DNA of 64,000 nucleotides from Rotaria sordida (GCA_905250125.1 CAJNOL010001244.1:6919-70918); one strand, 5' to 3'; positions 11,901-23,400 are shown, numbered from the stretch's first letter. Numbers and translations are program-made. Notes: generated by a model from the sequence alone, not told the origin.

Positions 11901-13725
11901 CTGTTCAAAAAAATATGGGTATGTTGGAGATTTAATAGAGAGGATATAATGAAATTTTCGGCTCAATATCATGATGTTTACATGAGATATTCTTCACAGA
12001 AGAATCATAAAAATAGGTAATATAATAACAAGAAATTCTCTATGCGCCTTCATGCTATATATGTATTATTTTTCTGGCCCTTGACAAAGCATATCAGACG
12101 ATGACAGGATCTGAAAGAATCCTTTTGTTGTTAAAATTCTAACTTTTTTTCTTGTAGAGTACACATGATAAGTTCATTACCACAAAAAACTTTGAAAGAA
12201 ATTTGTCCTTTTTGAATCAGTTTTTGAGATCTTTTTTCACGGTATCGGACTTGCCATCTTTAGCTTACAACAAAAAAAAAGGAAGAGTTTTAATAACAAA
12301 AAGATTCTTTGAGGGTCTGTAGCCCAGCATGCATTTTCAAACATACAAAAAAAAACAAAGAATATATAGAATGAAGGCGCATAGAGAATTTTACGTTGTC
12401 ATATTATTTTTTGTAAGACTTGTGTGATGAATATCTCATGAAAGTATCATAGTATTGAGCTGAAAGTTTCATCATATCCTTTCTTCTACATCTTCAACAT
12501 ATGCTGGAATCATCATATGATTTGAATGGTTTTTAGCCAAAAATCAATTTTGAGGCACAGAACTTTATTTATACATGTTCTTTGAAGTTGAAACAATTTT
12601 TTCTGATTCGATAGATATTCTGTAGTAGTTATCAGTTGAGAAAAGTGAAATTGAATTTAACTTTCTTTTAAAAAATTGTCTTACTTGAATAGCAATTGCA
12701 TACCAAGTATTAGCCACTAATCCTTTGAACGATAGAACACAATTGGATAAGGTGGTACCGCTTGGTAAACCTCCTGGATAACAAATACTACCACATTCAT
12801 CAATGGCTTGCCGTGCTGAATACGATATCGTTGATGCTAATGTTCCAGGAGTTTCGGTAGTAGTTGTTCCAATTGTAGTTGCTAAAGGTGGACAAGTCGA
12901 CGTTGTAGAACATTTTGAACCACTACAAGTAGTCCCGGTACAACCGGAACAGCTGCAAGAACAGCCTTTTTTGCACGAACTGTGGCAGCCAGTACAGCCC
13001 GCTCTTTTGTTTCTAATATGAACAGTTTCTCTGTCTAGAAACAATTTGTTATAAATGTGTCTAAAAGATTCATATTTGTCTTCAATTGATCGTTTTCGTC
13101 GATTAACTCCTGGTGTGTATGTTGACCATCGACAACGAACATCATCACCTGCATTGTCATCTGATACAGAAATTTTAATCTGAGTTGATGTATTCACAAT
13201 GGCATATTGTGGAGAAACAACGCTTGCTACTGGTGGAGTGTTTATGAAACCATCCGCTCGAAGTCGAAGATCAATGAAAGCTGTTATTGACCATTGAAAA
13301 CCACTTTGAGGTGGATAATTCAGTGCTATCCAAGCACTTCCCATATATGATAAGTAAAAATGTGCACCAGCCGACAATGTAATACTGACTGATCGTTCAC
13401 TTGTCATCATACCTAATGCTGAACTACTTGAAGTACAGTCAGTTAAAATATTAATTGGTTTAGTTGAATAGCCACCATCAGTTGAACAATCAACAGTACA
13501 TGTCAAATTAGCATTTGCACTGCTTCGTCCAGCAGTTGAAATCGGTACATTTGTTGCACAGCTTATAGTCGGATACGCCCATGAGTACATTTGTGTGATA
13601 CTAATTGGAACTGTAGAGGAATTTGCATAAGGACTTAACGGTTTCCATCGAATGGTGCCGCCGTTAAAATGCTTTCCATCGATAAAAGCAAGACAATAAA
13701 GTATAATCAGTACTAAAGTGACCAT
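8950..13725 (-). CDS. Type I membrane protein with Cys-rich ectodomain, Thr-rich mucin stalk and basic cytoplasmic tail
   Basis: Six exons: 12685-13725, 11240-11598, 10645-11178, 10361-10389, 9893-9989 and 8950-9817. All are GT-AG with matching phases; total 2928 nt, 975 residues. An N-terminal signal peptide (MVTLVLIILYCLAFIDG) leads into an ectodomain with an NTPPVASV-type beta-sandwich-like stretch near residue 165, two dibasic, furin-like sites (RRKRS near 210, NKRAG near 240), and a Cys cluster right after the second (CTGCHSSCKKGC onward). Exon 3 is almost entirely Thr/Ser, about 150 residues, a likely O-glycosylated stalk. The 97-nt exon 5 encodes one transmembrane segment (NWLLIVGLSLLSLLLALCCC). 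The tail of about 290 residues is rich in Lys, Ser and Thr and starts with RRRRR. It is built like a cell-surface receptor or mucin, but I recognise no named family. Intron 1 carries a foldback element. Confidence 0.8.
10645..11110 (-). repeat. Thr-codon microsatellite coding the mucin stalk
   Basis: On the minus strand the sequence is a run of ACA/ACT/ACG with scattered TCA/TCT codons; on the plus strand it reads as GTTGTTGTAGTTG repeats. It stays in frame for Thr/Ser, so it is a coding low-complexity tract. The long Val-rich frame on the opposite strand is its shadow. Confidence 0.85.
11915..12515. repeat. Foldback (long inverted-repeat) element in intron 1 of the mucin-like gene
   Basis: Arms of roughly 240 bp pair across a spacer of about 100 bp near 12160-12260. 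Landmarks: GAAATTCTCTATGCGCC at about 12030 matches the complement of GGCGCATAGAGAATTTTACG at about 12375; GAGATATTCTTCACA pairs with the complement of TGATGAATATCTCATG; inner arms GAATCCTTTTGTTGTTA pair with AATAACAAAAAGATTC. No coding capacity seen. Confidence 0.75.
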
Positions 13726-14019
13726 TGTGCTCTAATTTTTCTTAAAAAATCTGTATCTGAAAAAGTCATTCAATGTTTGTTTATCTATTATAGAAGATAT
13801 AATTATAATTAGCCCTTTTACTGAGCTCGAGTTCGAGATCGGTCGGTGTCAATTTTCTAAATTTTGTCTTCTCATAAGTATTTTATATCTTTTATTGTTG
13901 TACAAGGTTGAAAATAATTTTTTTCCACGGAGATACCGCTATAATTTCAAATAGAAGACATAATGAATTTTATATCAAATGAAAGATCGTCGAAAATAGG
14001 GTATATTAGTAAAGCCATC

Positions 14020-14125
14020 GACACATTAGAAGACCCCCCTATATTAGAAGACCCCCCCATAATAGAAGACCCCCCTTGAATAAATGACGCAAAAGACATA
14101 TTAGAAGACCCCCCCCCCCCTTAAA
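14020..14125. repeat. Left cluster of TAGAAGACCCCCC motifs
   Basis: Four copies of T(A/T)(A/T)TAGAAGACCCCC(C) at about 14023, 14042, 14061 and 14099, the last with a long C run. Two further copies lie at about 15480 and 15520 in the same element; the final one is joined to an inverted copy (AGAAGACCCCGGGTCTTCTA). Confidence 0.8.
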
Positions 14126-14604
14126 AAATCGACATTTTGAAATAGTTTCTGGAGTTTATTGACTTGTTTAGTATTTAAGCCCAGAATGATATCGAAATTC
14201 GGTACGAACAATATTTTGCTTCCTCCCTCATAACGAAGTATCAGACTCGAATGAGTAAAATCTAGAGAAGCAGTTAATAGGAAACAACTATCTATTGAAG
14301 ATTGCGTTTCTTTGTAAAAACATACCATGGAGTCATTTTAGCACTTCTTTGCAGCGTACTTTGAAAACATTCTTCAGGCTCTGTACACGAAAAACACGCT
14401 TTCGTAGTCATAGGATCTAATGAACGTAGTGCCCGTTCGTGCATGTAACACATGAAGGGATCTTTGTAGACTAATAACAGATTAGGTAAAATGCCACTTT
14501 GTATTAATTAAAAGGTCTCTTTATCTTTGACTTTCTTCTAGAAAATCAGAAACGTTTTCACAACAAAACAGTGTTTCATAATTGAAGAAAACATAACTTC
14601 ATGT

Positions 14605-14874
14605 ACAGTCTACGCAAAAAATTCTGGAACACTCAAGAATGACTCTGCAAAATTTTATCTTTCATTTGAAACAAACTTTATATATATTTTAAGTATAGTT
14701 ACTGGTTAAAGTTTCATATAATATTAAAACTAGAAGTTTTGCATCTGTAGAGTAAAGTACGAAAGTTTAACCAGTAACTATACTTAAAAAATATATATAA
14801 AGTTTATTTCAAATGAAAGTTGAAATTTCGGGGAGCCATTCTTGAGTGTCCCAGAGTTTTTTGCGTAGACTGTA
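14605..14874. mobile_element. Tc1/mariner-like palindromic MITE
   Basis: Both ends read ACAGTCTACGCAAAAAA in inverted orientation (ACAGTCTACGCAAAAAATTC on the left, TTTTTTGCGTAGACTGT on the right) and each is flanked by TA, the target duplication of Tc1/mariner transposons. The arms stay complementary through the body (CTTTATATATATTTTAAGTA against TACTTAAAAAATATATATAA; AGTTACTGGTTAAA against TTTAACCAGTAACT), leaving a loop near 14735. About 270 bp, no transposase, so non-autonomous. It sits inside the larger foldback at 13905-15930. Confidence 0.85.
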
Positions 14875-16973
14875 TATACGTCAAGATTTGATGTGTGAGT
14901 ACTTTTTTTGAGTTTGAGAACGCATTTCTTTTTTCAATAAGATCCAATGGCATTTTTTGAAACAGACGCAAAAGAAAACACACTGTCTATATTCAACTGC
15001 TGATTTTTTATAGATGGTTTCTTCACAAGACAATCGTATTCATTGAAGTTAGCTTGAGATTAATAACTCTGCTAGTAGCAGAATTCACTGTGAATAGATT
15101 TCATATATACTAATCAAATTTCCACATAAGCAACTGAATAAAATGAGTTTGATAAAAAAAATTAATTTTCTTTTTTACATTTATTTAGTTATTGAGAAGG
15201 CAAACTGTTGCCAATGATAGGTATTAGCCTAGAGAAAAAAGAATGGTATGGGATATCGTACCAAGATGCTAGGCTACGTTGACTGTATTGTTCTAAGAAC
15301 ACTTCTTACCAACGATGGTCTCCTCTTTTTCACAGGATGATATCTGTTTCTTTCTTATTCTACATATGTGAAATAAGTGAAGCAAACTCATTTACTAACG
15401 ATATATTGGACAAAAATCAAGTGAAACTAAGATTTGTTGACGGAACTACCAAAAAATATGACTTTTTTTAGGGACATAATAGAAGACCCCCCTTTTAACT
15501 TATGAATGATAAGACAGAATAGAAGACCCCGGGTCTTCTAATGTGTCGATGGCTTTACTGAATAGTGAAGGTTATGGAAAACTTTTTAATGTCGAATTTA
15601 AGAAGTTCTCAGAAATTTTATACTTTTTTTTGGAATGGAAAATTAAGACGCCAGTATTAAAAAATGAAGTCAAAATTTTTTTTCTTGAATATTTTACTCC
15701 ATTTTTGGCTTACTGGCACCTTAATTTTCCACCCCAAAAATGTATAAAATTTCTGAGAATTTCTTAAATTCGACATTAAAAATTTTTCATAATTTTCACT
15801 ATTTAGTACCAATAAATCCCATTTTTCACGAACTTTCATTTAATATAAAATTTATTATGTCTTCTGTTTGAAATTATAGCGATACCTTCATGGAAAAATA
15901 TTATTTTCAATCTTGTATTTTGTGTATATTCGTTAATATCGAAATAGTCGAAGTAGAAAAGGAAGTGCAACTACTGGTTGCCTCCATTATTTTTCTATCA
16001 TACTTGCTATTTTTGTAATGCTTAGACCTATGATAGTTCTATATTAGTTCCGATCTTAAAAATTATTCCAACAGTTCTTTTGATAGTAACTAATCTGTCT
16101 CAAAAGTTCTGTTAAGAAGTTCATAGAGATAGGATCGGTGCGGTTCTAAAAAAACACAAACCGATCTCATCTCTGACAGCTCGTCTGAACTTATGAGTTT
16201 CAATTGTTGAGATTTGAAAAGGGCCCAGTTCTTGAAAAAAAAATACTGGTCATTGCACTTAGCTGTCGACAAAGAATCTATTCATAGAACTGAAAGCTAT
16301 AGCAGACCTAGTGATATTTATACAAACAAATGTGATTATTTGTCCTAAAAGAATACATGAAAGAACAACGCGAGCGAAAAAAAAAGCAATGCATCTCAAT
16401 GAAGTATCGGATGATGAAAATCTTTCAGGCATTATTGATCAATAATCTAGCGAGTTCTATATATCTTCACATTCGACAGAACGATCCGAACCGGAGTCTA
16501 ACTGACGAGAAAACGTTTTCTACTGTCAAATCGCTTTTGAGTTCGAAATCGGTTCGTTAGGTAGACCCCAATGAGATATGAAAAACCCCCAAAAGATTGA
16601 GTCCCCTCATGCCTTCTCTCCAGAGTTATAGGCATTTTATTGGAATTTTAATCTATAACATGGTATATACCAAAAAATTGAATGACGATATTTCGAGCTA
16701 AGATTTTACCCGTAGACAGACCTATTTATTAGTAGAAAGCCCTGAAAATTTCAGGCCAAAAGTATGTTTTCTTCCAGAGATATTAAAGCCTCAAATAATA
16801 TTCATATCCCACAAAGGATGCTAAAATTTTCTGCTTTTTGGGGCTTTAATATCTCTGGAAGAAAACATGCTTTTGATCTGAAACTTTTAGGACTTTCTAC
16901 TAATAAATAGGTCTGTCTGTGGGCAAAATCTTAGCTCGAAATATCATCATTCAATTTTTTGGTATATGCCATG

Positions 16974-17791
16974 CAGAGGTGTCGCATGGGTGGGTTAACC
17001 CGTCCAACCCGTTGGGTTCGAGCTTCCAATGGTTAGCTTCTAACCCAAATCCGGTGGGTTGGGTCGACATTTGAAAAATCTCAAAATCCACCCACCCACC
17101 CAATTTCAGATTCAAACCCTGTCCGGTTACCCAGGGTTGACCATTGAATGAACCCATGAAATTAACTCTGTTTCTATAGAATAATTATAGAAAATTTTAT
17201 TTAATGAAGCTGTCGTTACGATATGGGGTATGTGATTCATCAGTGCCTTAATTTTCTTTGGTCGGTTGATCGAATGTAAATTCGATATAAGTTATATGAA
17301 ATTTACATTCTGAAGTGTAAAATCAACTCCGACGACAGAGAGAATAAAGAGTAAAAAGACAATAACTTATTTTCTCTTATTTTCTCTTTATTTCCTCCGT
17401 CGTCGGAGTGTGGGTGTGGGTGCTGATGTTCTATTTTCTAGCGACACCCACACCCACCACGGTGAAGATTATCTTTTTATCCATATGAAAATAAAAATAA
17501 TATCTATTATTGTATATCTTATAAAATGATTTTTCATTTTATTACCAATTTATACAGCGGGATTTGAACTTGCATTTCTCTTAATAATACTTAATGAAAA
17601 ATTCAAATATTATAAAACCCAGGGTTAACCCAATGGATTACCCAATGGGTAGGGTTAAGCTGCTCAACCCAATCCTGTAACCCATGGGTTAATAAAAAAA
17701 AAAATAGTTGAACTGATTTCCACCCAATCAACTACCGACTATGGGTTGGGTTACCCATGGGTTAAAAAAAAAACAAAAAACGGCAACTCTG
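16974..17791. mobile_element. Non-autonomous hAT-like element
   Basis: Starts CAGAGGTGTCGCATGGGT and ends CGGCAACTCTG, whose complement is CAGAGTTGCCG, so the termini are short imperfect inverted repeats of the hAT kind. An exact 8-bp target duplication ATGCCATG flanks it (16966-16973 and 17792-17799), the size made by hAT transposases. The interior is full of diverged GGGTTGGGT/ACCCAACCC words at both ends and a TGTGGG hairpin at 17400-17460; no transposase frame. It inserted into the arm of the foldback at 16480-17985 and so is younger than that element. Confidence 0.9.
17405..17460. repeat. TGTGGG-type hairpin
   Basis: GTGTGGGTGTGGGTGC is followed about 25 bases later by ACACCCACACCCACC, so the strand can fold on itself. 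The repeat unit resembles the (TGTGGG)n telomere repeat I recall for bdelloid rotifers. Only two or three units per side. Confidence 0.6.
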
Positions 17792-17985
17792 ATGCCATGT
17801 TATAGGTTAAGATTCGAGTAAACTGCCTATAACTCTGGAGAGAAGGCCTAAGGGAACTCAATCTTTTGTGACTTTTTCATATCTCACTGGGGTCTACCTA
17901 ACGCACTGAGTTCGAACACAAAGGTGATTTGACAGTTGAAAACGTTCCCTCGTAAGCCCTAGCTACTTGGACTCGGTACATGCTT

Positions 17986-20190
17986 AAAATTATAATTATT
18001 TTCCAGAATTTGGACTTAACGATATTGGAAAAAAAAATAGAATATCAAAACGTTTGGAATATTTAGAAATGTTATCATGAAATGAACTCGCCAATGTTAA
18101 GAGAATAGTAGTTTTGAAGAAATGATTGGATTGATTCACAAGCCAACATGATGTCCTGTTTCATCTTTGTAGATACTTTCGCTCGACTTATATTTATTTT
18201 ATTGAAACTATAATCTATTTAAACAAAAAAAAAATTTTACTTGAATTTTTATTTAGAGAAATCTCTCATCATTTTTGAGTTTTTCAAGAAAGTTGAATAT
18301 GTCAGATACTTTCATAAAATATGATCTTTTGAAAATTTAACGTCTCATATATAATATGATCGTCATACGAACAGAAAAGAAAAACCTAGATTGAAACGTC
18401 TTCTTTCCATACCCTACAACAGATAAACTTCAATAAAATAAGAGAAAGATTCAATTGAAAAGACTTTTTAATGTCAGATATTTTCAGATTTTTCTCATTT
18501 TAGTAACGTCTATTTATTGTAAAAAATTTTTCTTCCAAAAGTAATCTATCATCTTTGAAATTTTATTAGTTACTACTCGATCTTAAAAGTGTAACATATG
18601 AGTGTGTGTATCGAGGGAGAATTGAATATCTATGTATAAAAAGAAATATGCATAGTTATACTATATAGAAAGATTTAGGTCTTACTGATTTTGTTAGTAG
18701 CATTTGGATATATATTCAACATACTTTTCAACAACGATTGTATTGATTTCTATGACTGTCTTCATACTCTCACATATAAAAAATAATGACTTTTATTTTT
18801 TCTCCTTGGAAAAAAGTGCCATATTTTTCAATGTTATCTCAAGGACAATAATAATATTTTCATATCTCTATGTAAAATGTAACAAGAAAATTAATTGAAA
18901 CACTTCAAAGAGTTCTCTGTGTTATCATTCGAAACAAGAGAAGTAAAATAAATAACTCTTTGATAAAATTCTTATTCGATAATGAGAAGAAAAAAGAATA
19001 TACAAACTGGAAGCATACTTCAAACATTGCTGAAGTTCCGTTCGGTTAGAAATTAACTTTAAATAGAATAATAACTTACGTTCGATAGATTGATATATAA
19101 AATCATCAGAAATCATTTCTTTGGAATGAAATTTATAGCAGAATTGTATTGTTTTGTGGAAAATATTGATTTACTTCTATTACAAAAATTTATTCCAATC
19201 TATTCTGGGTTCGAAACTTCTAACTTCAAATATTCATCGAAAATCTTTTCACAAAATAATTTACATGGATAGATCAAGTCTAGCGATTATAGCAAGCAAG
19301 ATTCTATTTGTGAGATTGAGATATTGTTAGATGAACAAACTAATGTACAGAATCTTGATAAATCATCTTACACAAAAGTGTTACTACTTACTTGTCTTCA
19401 TTTCGTTGACTATAATCTTGTTTAAAAAATTCTAATAAATATGTAAGTAAATAAGAAAAAAAAAACTTGAACAACTTGTCTCGATTCATAAATATTTATT
19501 TCAAATGAATCACATCTATAATTACATGTTTAAATATAGCTGCTATCCGATGTGAAATTTCACATGGGTATTCGTGATGTACAACAATTGAATGTATGAA
19601 ACAAAAATACGTGGGTTGAATTTATTTTCAAACAAAGAAAAAATAAACATTTTTTGTTTCTGATTAATCTCACCTGTACTCGAAAATTGTTTTGTATAAA
19701 GTCATCAAACAAAATATATTTCAACCATCCAATAAAATATTATATACTTTCTTTGATCTATTGACATTAAATTGAATTTTTTTCTTCTACGCAGTATTCT
19801 GAATGAAATTGATTCTGAAATTAATAGAACATGAAAAAAAAAATGGATATGATATAAAGCTTCACATATTGGTCCAAGATCGAATTGAAGAAATAAACTG
19901 GAAGAAAAACTTGCTTTCATTTTCTTCAATGTACGTAAACTATAGAACCCTATCATGAAAATTAGTTACAAAACGATAGAATTTAATAAACACTTTACAT
20001 TAGTTCGATAGATATTAGTTCAGAAGTACATACAAGTATTACATTTATAATTCAAAAAACAAATGCACTAACACTTTTGTGTCTGCTACCGTAACTATAT
20101 TTATCTCTTTGTTCTTTTATACATTCACAGACATACAAGAAATATTTTTCACGATATTTTTGTTTTACCTTTTTTTGTTCGAATTTACTT
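17986..20190. other. AT-rich intergenic DNA
   Basis: No gene, RNA or mobile element that I can support. The open frames of about 60 codons are short, AT-driven and unlike proteins. Confidence 0.5.
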
Positions 20191-21050
20191 AGGTCTGACT
20201 AAAAGTTCTGAGATCTTTAAATAAAAATATAAAGATAAGGAGATATTTTTAATTTTATTTTATGAAATGTTGAGGATAGTTGCTATGAATTATTTATATC
20301 AACTTCAATTCCTTCTAACAATTTATTAAAATTTTTTTTTGAACAGTTTTTCGAAAAAAATTTTAGTTATTTTGGATACCTCATAAGTACATAATATTTC
20401 ATTTATTTAATTAATTAAACTTCCTTCGATAGAGCTACTTAATCAAAGATTAGGTAGTATTAGGTACGGCGAATATGACTGTTGTGGCATTATATTGATG
20501 CCCTCTTCTGTCAAATAATTAATAACATCGGATGAGTATGAACTCAACGATGATTCTCAAATAGTTTTGTACATTTTGCATTTTATACCTCTTTTTGTTT
20601 TTGTAACTTACTATCATGCCTTTATCTATACTCAGAGCTGTTTGATTTAAAGCATATATCAAATAAAGTTTGTGTTCAAATCTATCTCTATGAACAATAG
20701 TCTTTGACGATTCATCCTCAATCAGCCAGCTAGAATCGGGTGGCTTATGATTAACTTATATAAAATAAATCTATACTTCGTCACTAGTACTACTAGAACG
20801 CAAGTGACAACATCTGATAAAACTTCGCTAAAATTTTAAAACAAATGAAATATGATTAGCTCATGCAGTATTCAAGGTAGCCAAAATTTTTTGCGAAAAA
20901 TAGTTCAAAAAAATTTTTAATAAATTGTTAGAAAGAATTGAACTTGATATAAATAATTATAGCAACTATCCTCAACATTTGATAAAATAAAATTAAAAAT
21001 ATCTCCTTATCTTTATATTTTTATTTAAAGATCTCAGGCCTAAGTAAATA
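20185..21050. repeat. Foldback element with about 0.4-kb spacer
   Basis: Left arm 20185-20405 pairs with right arm 20843-21050: TTTACTTAGGTCTGA at the left end against CAGGCCTAAGTAAA at the right; AGATAAGGAGATATTTTTAA against TTAAAAATATCTCCTTATCT; TTGAGGATAGTTGCTAT against ATAGCAACTATCCTCAA. The spacer has no coding capacity. Ends share TTTACTTAGG(C/T)CTGA, suggesting terminal repeats; the target duplication is not clear. Confidence 0.8.
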
Positions 21051-22889
21051 TATGCTTATAAAATAGCATAATTCTTTATTGACAAAACTATTTTTGTCTT
21101 CAAGAGACTATTGTTTGTGTTCGTTCAATATCACAAAAGTGAGACATTTTTGTATATGTCGAAATCTGAAACAATAAGTTAGTGAAATGGACTTCATGTG
21201 TATATATATATTAATAAAGTATAGAGGAGAACGAGCTATTAGAAAAAGGTACATTTTTTATCCGAGGAAGAGTCTGCCTTCTATAGTCATATACAATTTT
21301 GTATTTAGAAATGTCAATGAGTAATACTTTATCTTAAAGCAAAGGATCAATAGAATAAAACAGAAGACATGATGAGTGAACTTGGACGAGCCGAAGTCAA
21401 TAATTTTGTGAATTTCCGATCGAAAACTCTGTCAGATGGAAAAAACTTGGAATCAGCTATATGATAATCATGTTTGGTATTCAGTTCTTCTCGGTTATAG
21501 TCGTTTTCAGCCGAAACCAAGAAAATTCAATCACGAAATCATGAGCATCGTATTCATTTTTCCAAATTCCTAGTATTTTCTGTAGTTTTTCTGCCTGAAC
21601 TGCTCCTACATCATTCCTCTTGAAACGTCGATTATTCATTTTCATCACTTTTTAGGTTTGTATGTGGTTTTATTCTGCAAAGAATTATAATACTAACATT
21701 TAATTCTTATTAGCAAATTTTCTAATCGAGCGTGGATATGAACAATTAATATTTTTCATTATGAAATTCGAATAATATTTAAATTTATTTATCAAAAATT
21801 ATCTTTTGAGATTGATATAGAAACAATAAATGGAAAATAATGACAATCAAAATTAAATTTTCTAGAAGACATGTATCAAAACGATAATGTGACTGACTTT
21901 ATCGCAACTTGTTCTTTCAGTAGAAATAAATTGAATACGATGAAAATATTCCCCCCCCCCCCCCCCCGAAACATAATTTCTTTTTGTTCGTAAAATTTGA
22001 GTCAAGATCAACTTAGTAATTATTGCATCACTATCACTCAATACTGTGCAACATAAGAAAGAAAAAAATTCGAACTATAAAATATGCGTCATTAAGAAAC
22101 TTGTTACTGGGAAATAGTTACATCATTGATTATGACTATAGACGTTCGTGAGCAATATAGTCTCTTACAAAATACAATTGAGGGTATGACTGTGGATGGA
22201 TTTGGCTTGGTGAAGATCACGAGAAGACACAGATCCACACTCTATGAATATTTAGTTTTTGAAATAATGACTAAGCAAATATTCGTTTTCTCACTATTAA
22301 TCAATATGACTACAAATAAAAAAAATTCAATAACAATCAAAAGAAATGACATAAATTCGTTTAAATTATCGTGTTGTGAATCGCTTGATTTAAAATGGTG
22401 AAAAGAAAATATTCTGTAAGAAACAATGAATTTTCTCACAATTGATCCGAACCGATGAAATACAGAAAGCATGATTAATGTATACCAGATAAATAATCAT
22501 CGTGCAATTCTCTAAGTATTGTTTGCGTTTTTTTTTCGAGAATAAATATTCATATAATCAGACTCGAAGTGAATCTTATTTATTCTGTTTGTTCATCAAC
22601 AAATCACTATAAAGAAATATTTTTCTTAGAAGAAAAAAAATAGTTTAATACTACATAAACTATCTCATTCTATAAAAGAAATGACATACGCATAAGATGA
22701 TAATCTTTGATTTTGACAATCACTTTTTTTTAAATCGAAAATTAAAACCATGTATAAATTTTGTTTGTCCAATATTTCATAAAGAAATTCTTTTCTATTA
22801 TTTTTCGTTTGTAAACAAAACTTTGTAGAGACATCACGAAGATATTAATTACTTTTTAATACTTTCGATGTACAAATTCGGTGTCTAAT
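21051..22889. other. Intergenic, with a 17-base C run
   Basis: Nothing that looks like a gene. A homopolymer of 17 C lies at 21951-21967. A 91-codon plus-strand frame at 22126-22401 overlaps an opposite-strand frame, lacks splice or domain support and is not called. Confidence 0.45.
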
Positions 22890-23400
22890 AAGAAATTGAA
22901 TATTTTTAATCATGTGTAAAATTTGTTTGAAAATCTCAAGTCATATTCCTTCTTTTTTATTAATTCATTTTAATATTTTCATAGAAAAATTCTCATCAGT
23001 AATCAAAATCCTTCGCTAAGTACATTAATGATCTCGTTCAAAAGAGAAATGAGATTTTTATAAAGTATTTATTTAATAGTTTTAGTCCAATAATAATTAT
23101 AATTTAATTAATAAACATTTCGTTAATATTTTCAAGTAAAACAGTTAAATAATGAATGATTTGAAAGTTATGTTTATAATCATTCTATTATTTCAGTTAA
23201 AAAAACGAATGATAAGAATTGAATTGAATCAACTTTTAATTACAATGAATTCATAATAATAAAGTAAACCAATATTTATATATGATTAATATTATCTGAA
23301 AAATAAAACAAAAAAAAACCAGAATAGGAATTAAATGACGCACAAAACAAACAGAATATTATTCTTATTTTAGAACAGATCTTAATAACAACATAATGAA
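22890..23400. repeat. Dispersed repeat, copy 2 (partner at 6440-6970)
   Basis: Same orientation as the copy at 6440-6970; similarity stops abruptly after AGAACAGATCTTAATAACAA, which in the other copy is the 3' end of a small open frame. Here no frame continues beyond it, so this copy is a truncated 3' fragment. Confidence 0.65.

Larger units (their letters stand above)
13905..15930. repeat. Compound foldback element with nested elements
   Basis: Outer arms: 13905-14035 pairs with 15530-15555 plus 15815-15930 (AGATACCGCTATAATTTCAA versus its near-complement TTGAAATTATAGCGATACCT; GCCATCGACACATTAGAAG versus CTTCTAATGTGTCGATGGC). The right arm is split by a smaller foldback at about 15555-15815 (GTCGAATTTAAGAAGTTCTC against GAGAATTTCTTAAATTCGAC). 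Between the arms lie repeated AGAAGACCCCCC motifs and a Tc1-like MITE at 14605-14874. No coding gene; the open frames here arise from the palindromes. Confidence 0.75.
16480..17985. repeat. Large foldback element interrupted by a hAT-like insertion
   Basis: Left arm about 16480-16815, right arm about 16840-17985 minus the 818-bp insertion at 16974-17791. Matching landmarks: TTAGGTAGACCCCAATGAGA on the left and the complement of TCTCACTGGGGTCTACCTAA on the right; CTCTCCAGAGTTATAGGC against GCCTATAACTCTGGAGAG; AATATCTCTGGAAGAAAACA against its partner near 16765. The loop is only a few dozen bases near 16820. No coding gene. Confidence 0.8.

Noticed and set aside
14020-15545. Repeated TAGAAGACCCCC words as a CRISPR-like array
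   Set aside because: Spacing is irregular, repeats are short and the genome is eukaryotic; this is repeat structure of a foldback element.
15543-15839. Two opposite open frames of 60-74 codons
   Set aside because: They mirror each other because the region is a palindrome; not coding.
16951-17157. 68-codon minus-strand frame with Trp/Gly/Pro-rich text
   Set aside because: It is a read-through of GGGTTGGGT repeats within a non-autonomous hAT-like element.
17565-17600. tRNA-like B box (complement of GATTTGAAC)
   Set aside because: No matching A box, no cloverleaf arms and it lies inside the hAT-like element.
22126-22401. 91-codon plus-strand frame
   Set aside because: An opposite-strand frame overlaps it, there is no recognisable domain, and no splice signals surround it.
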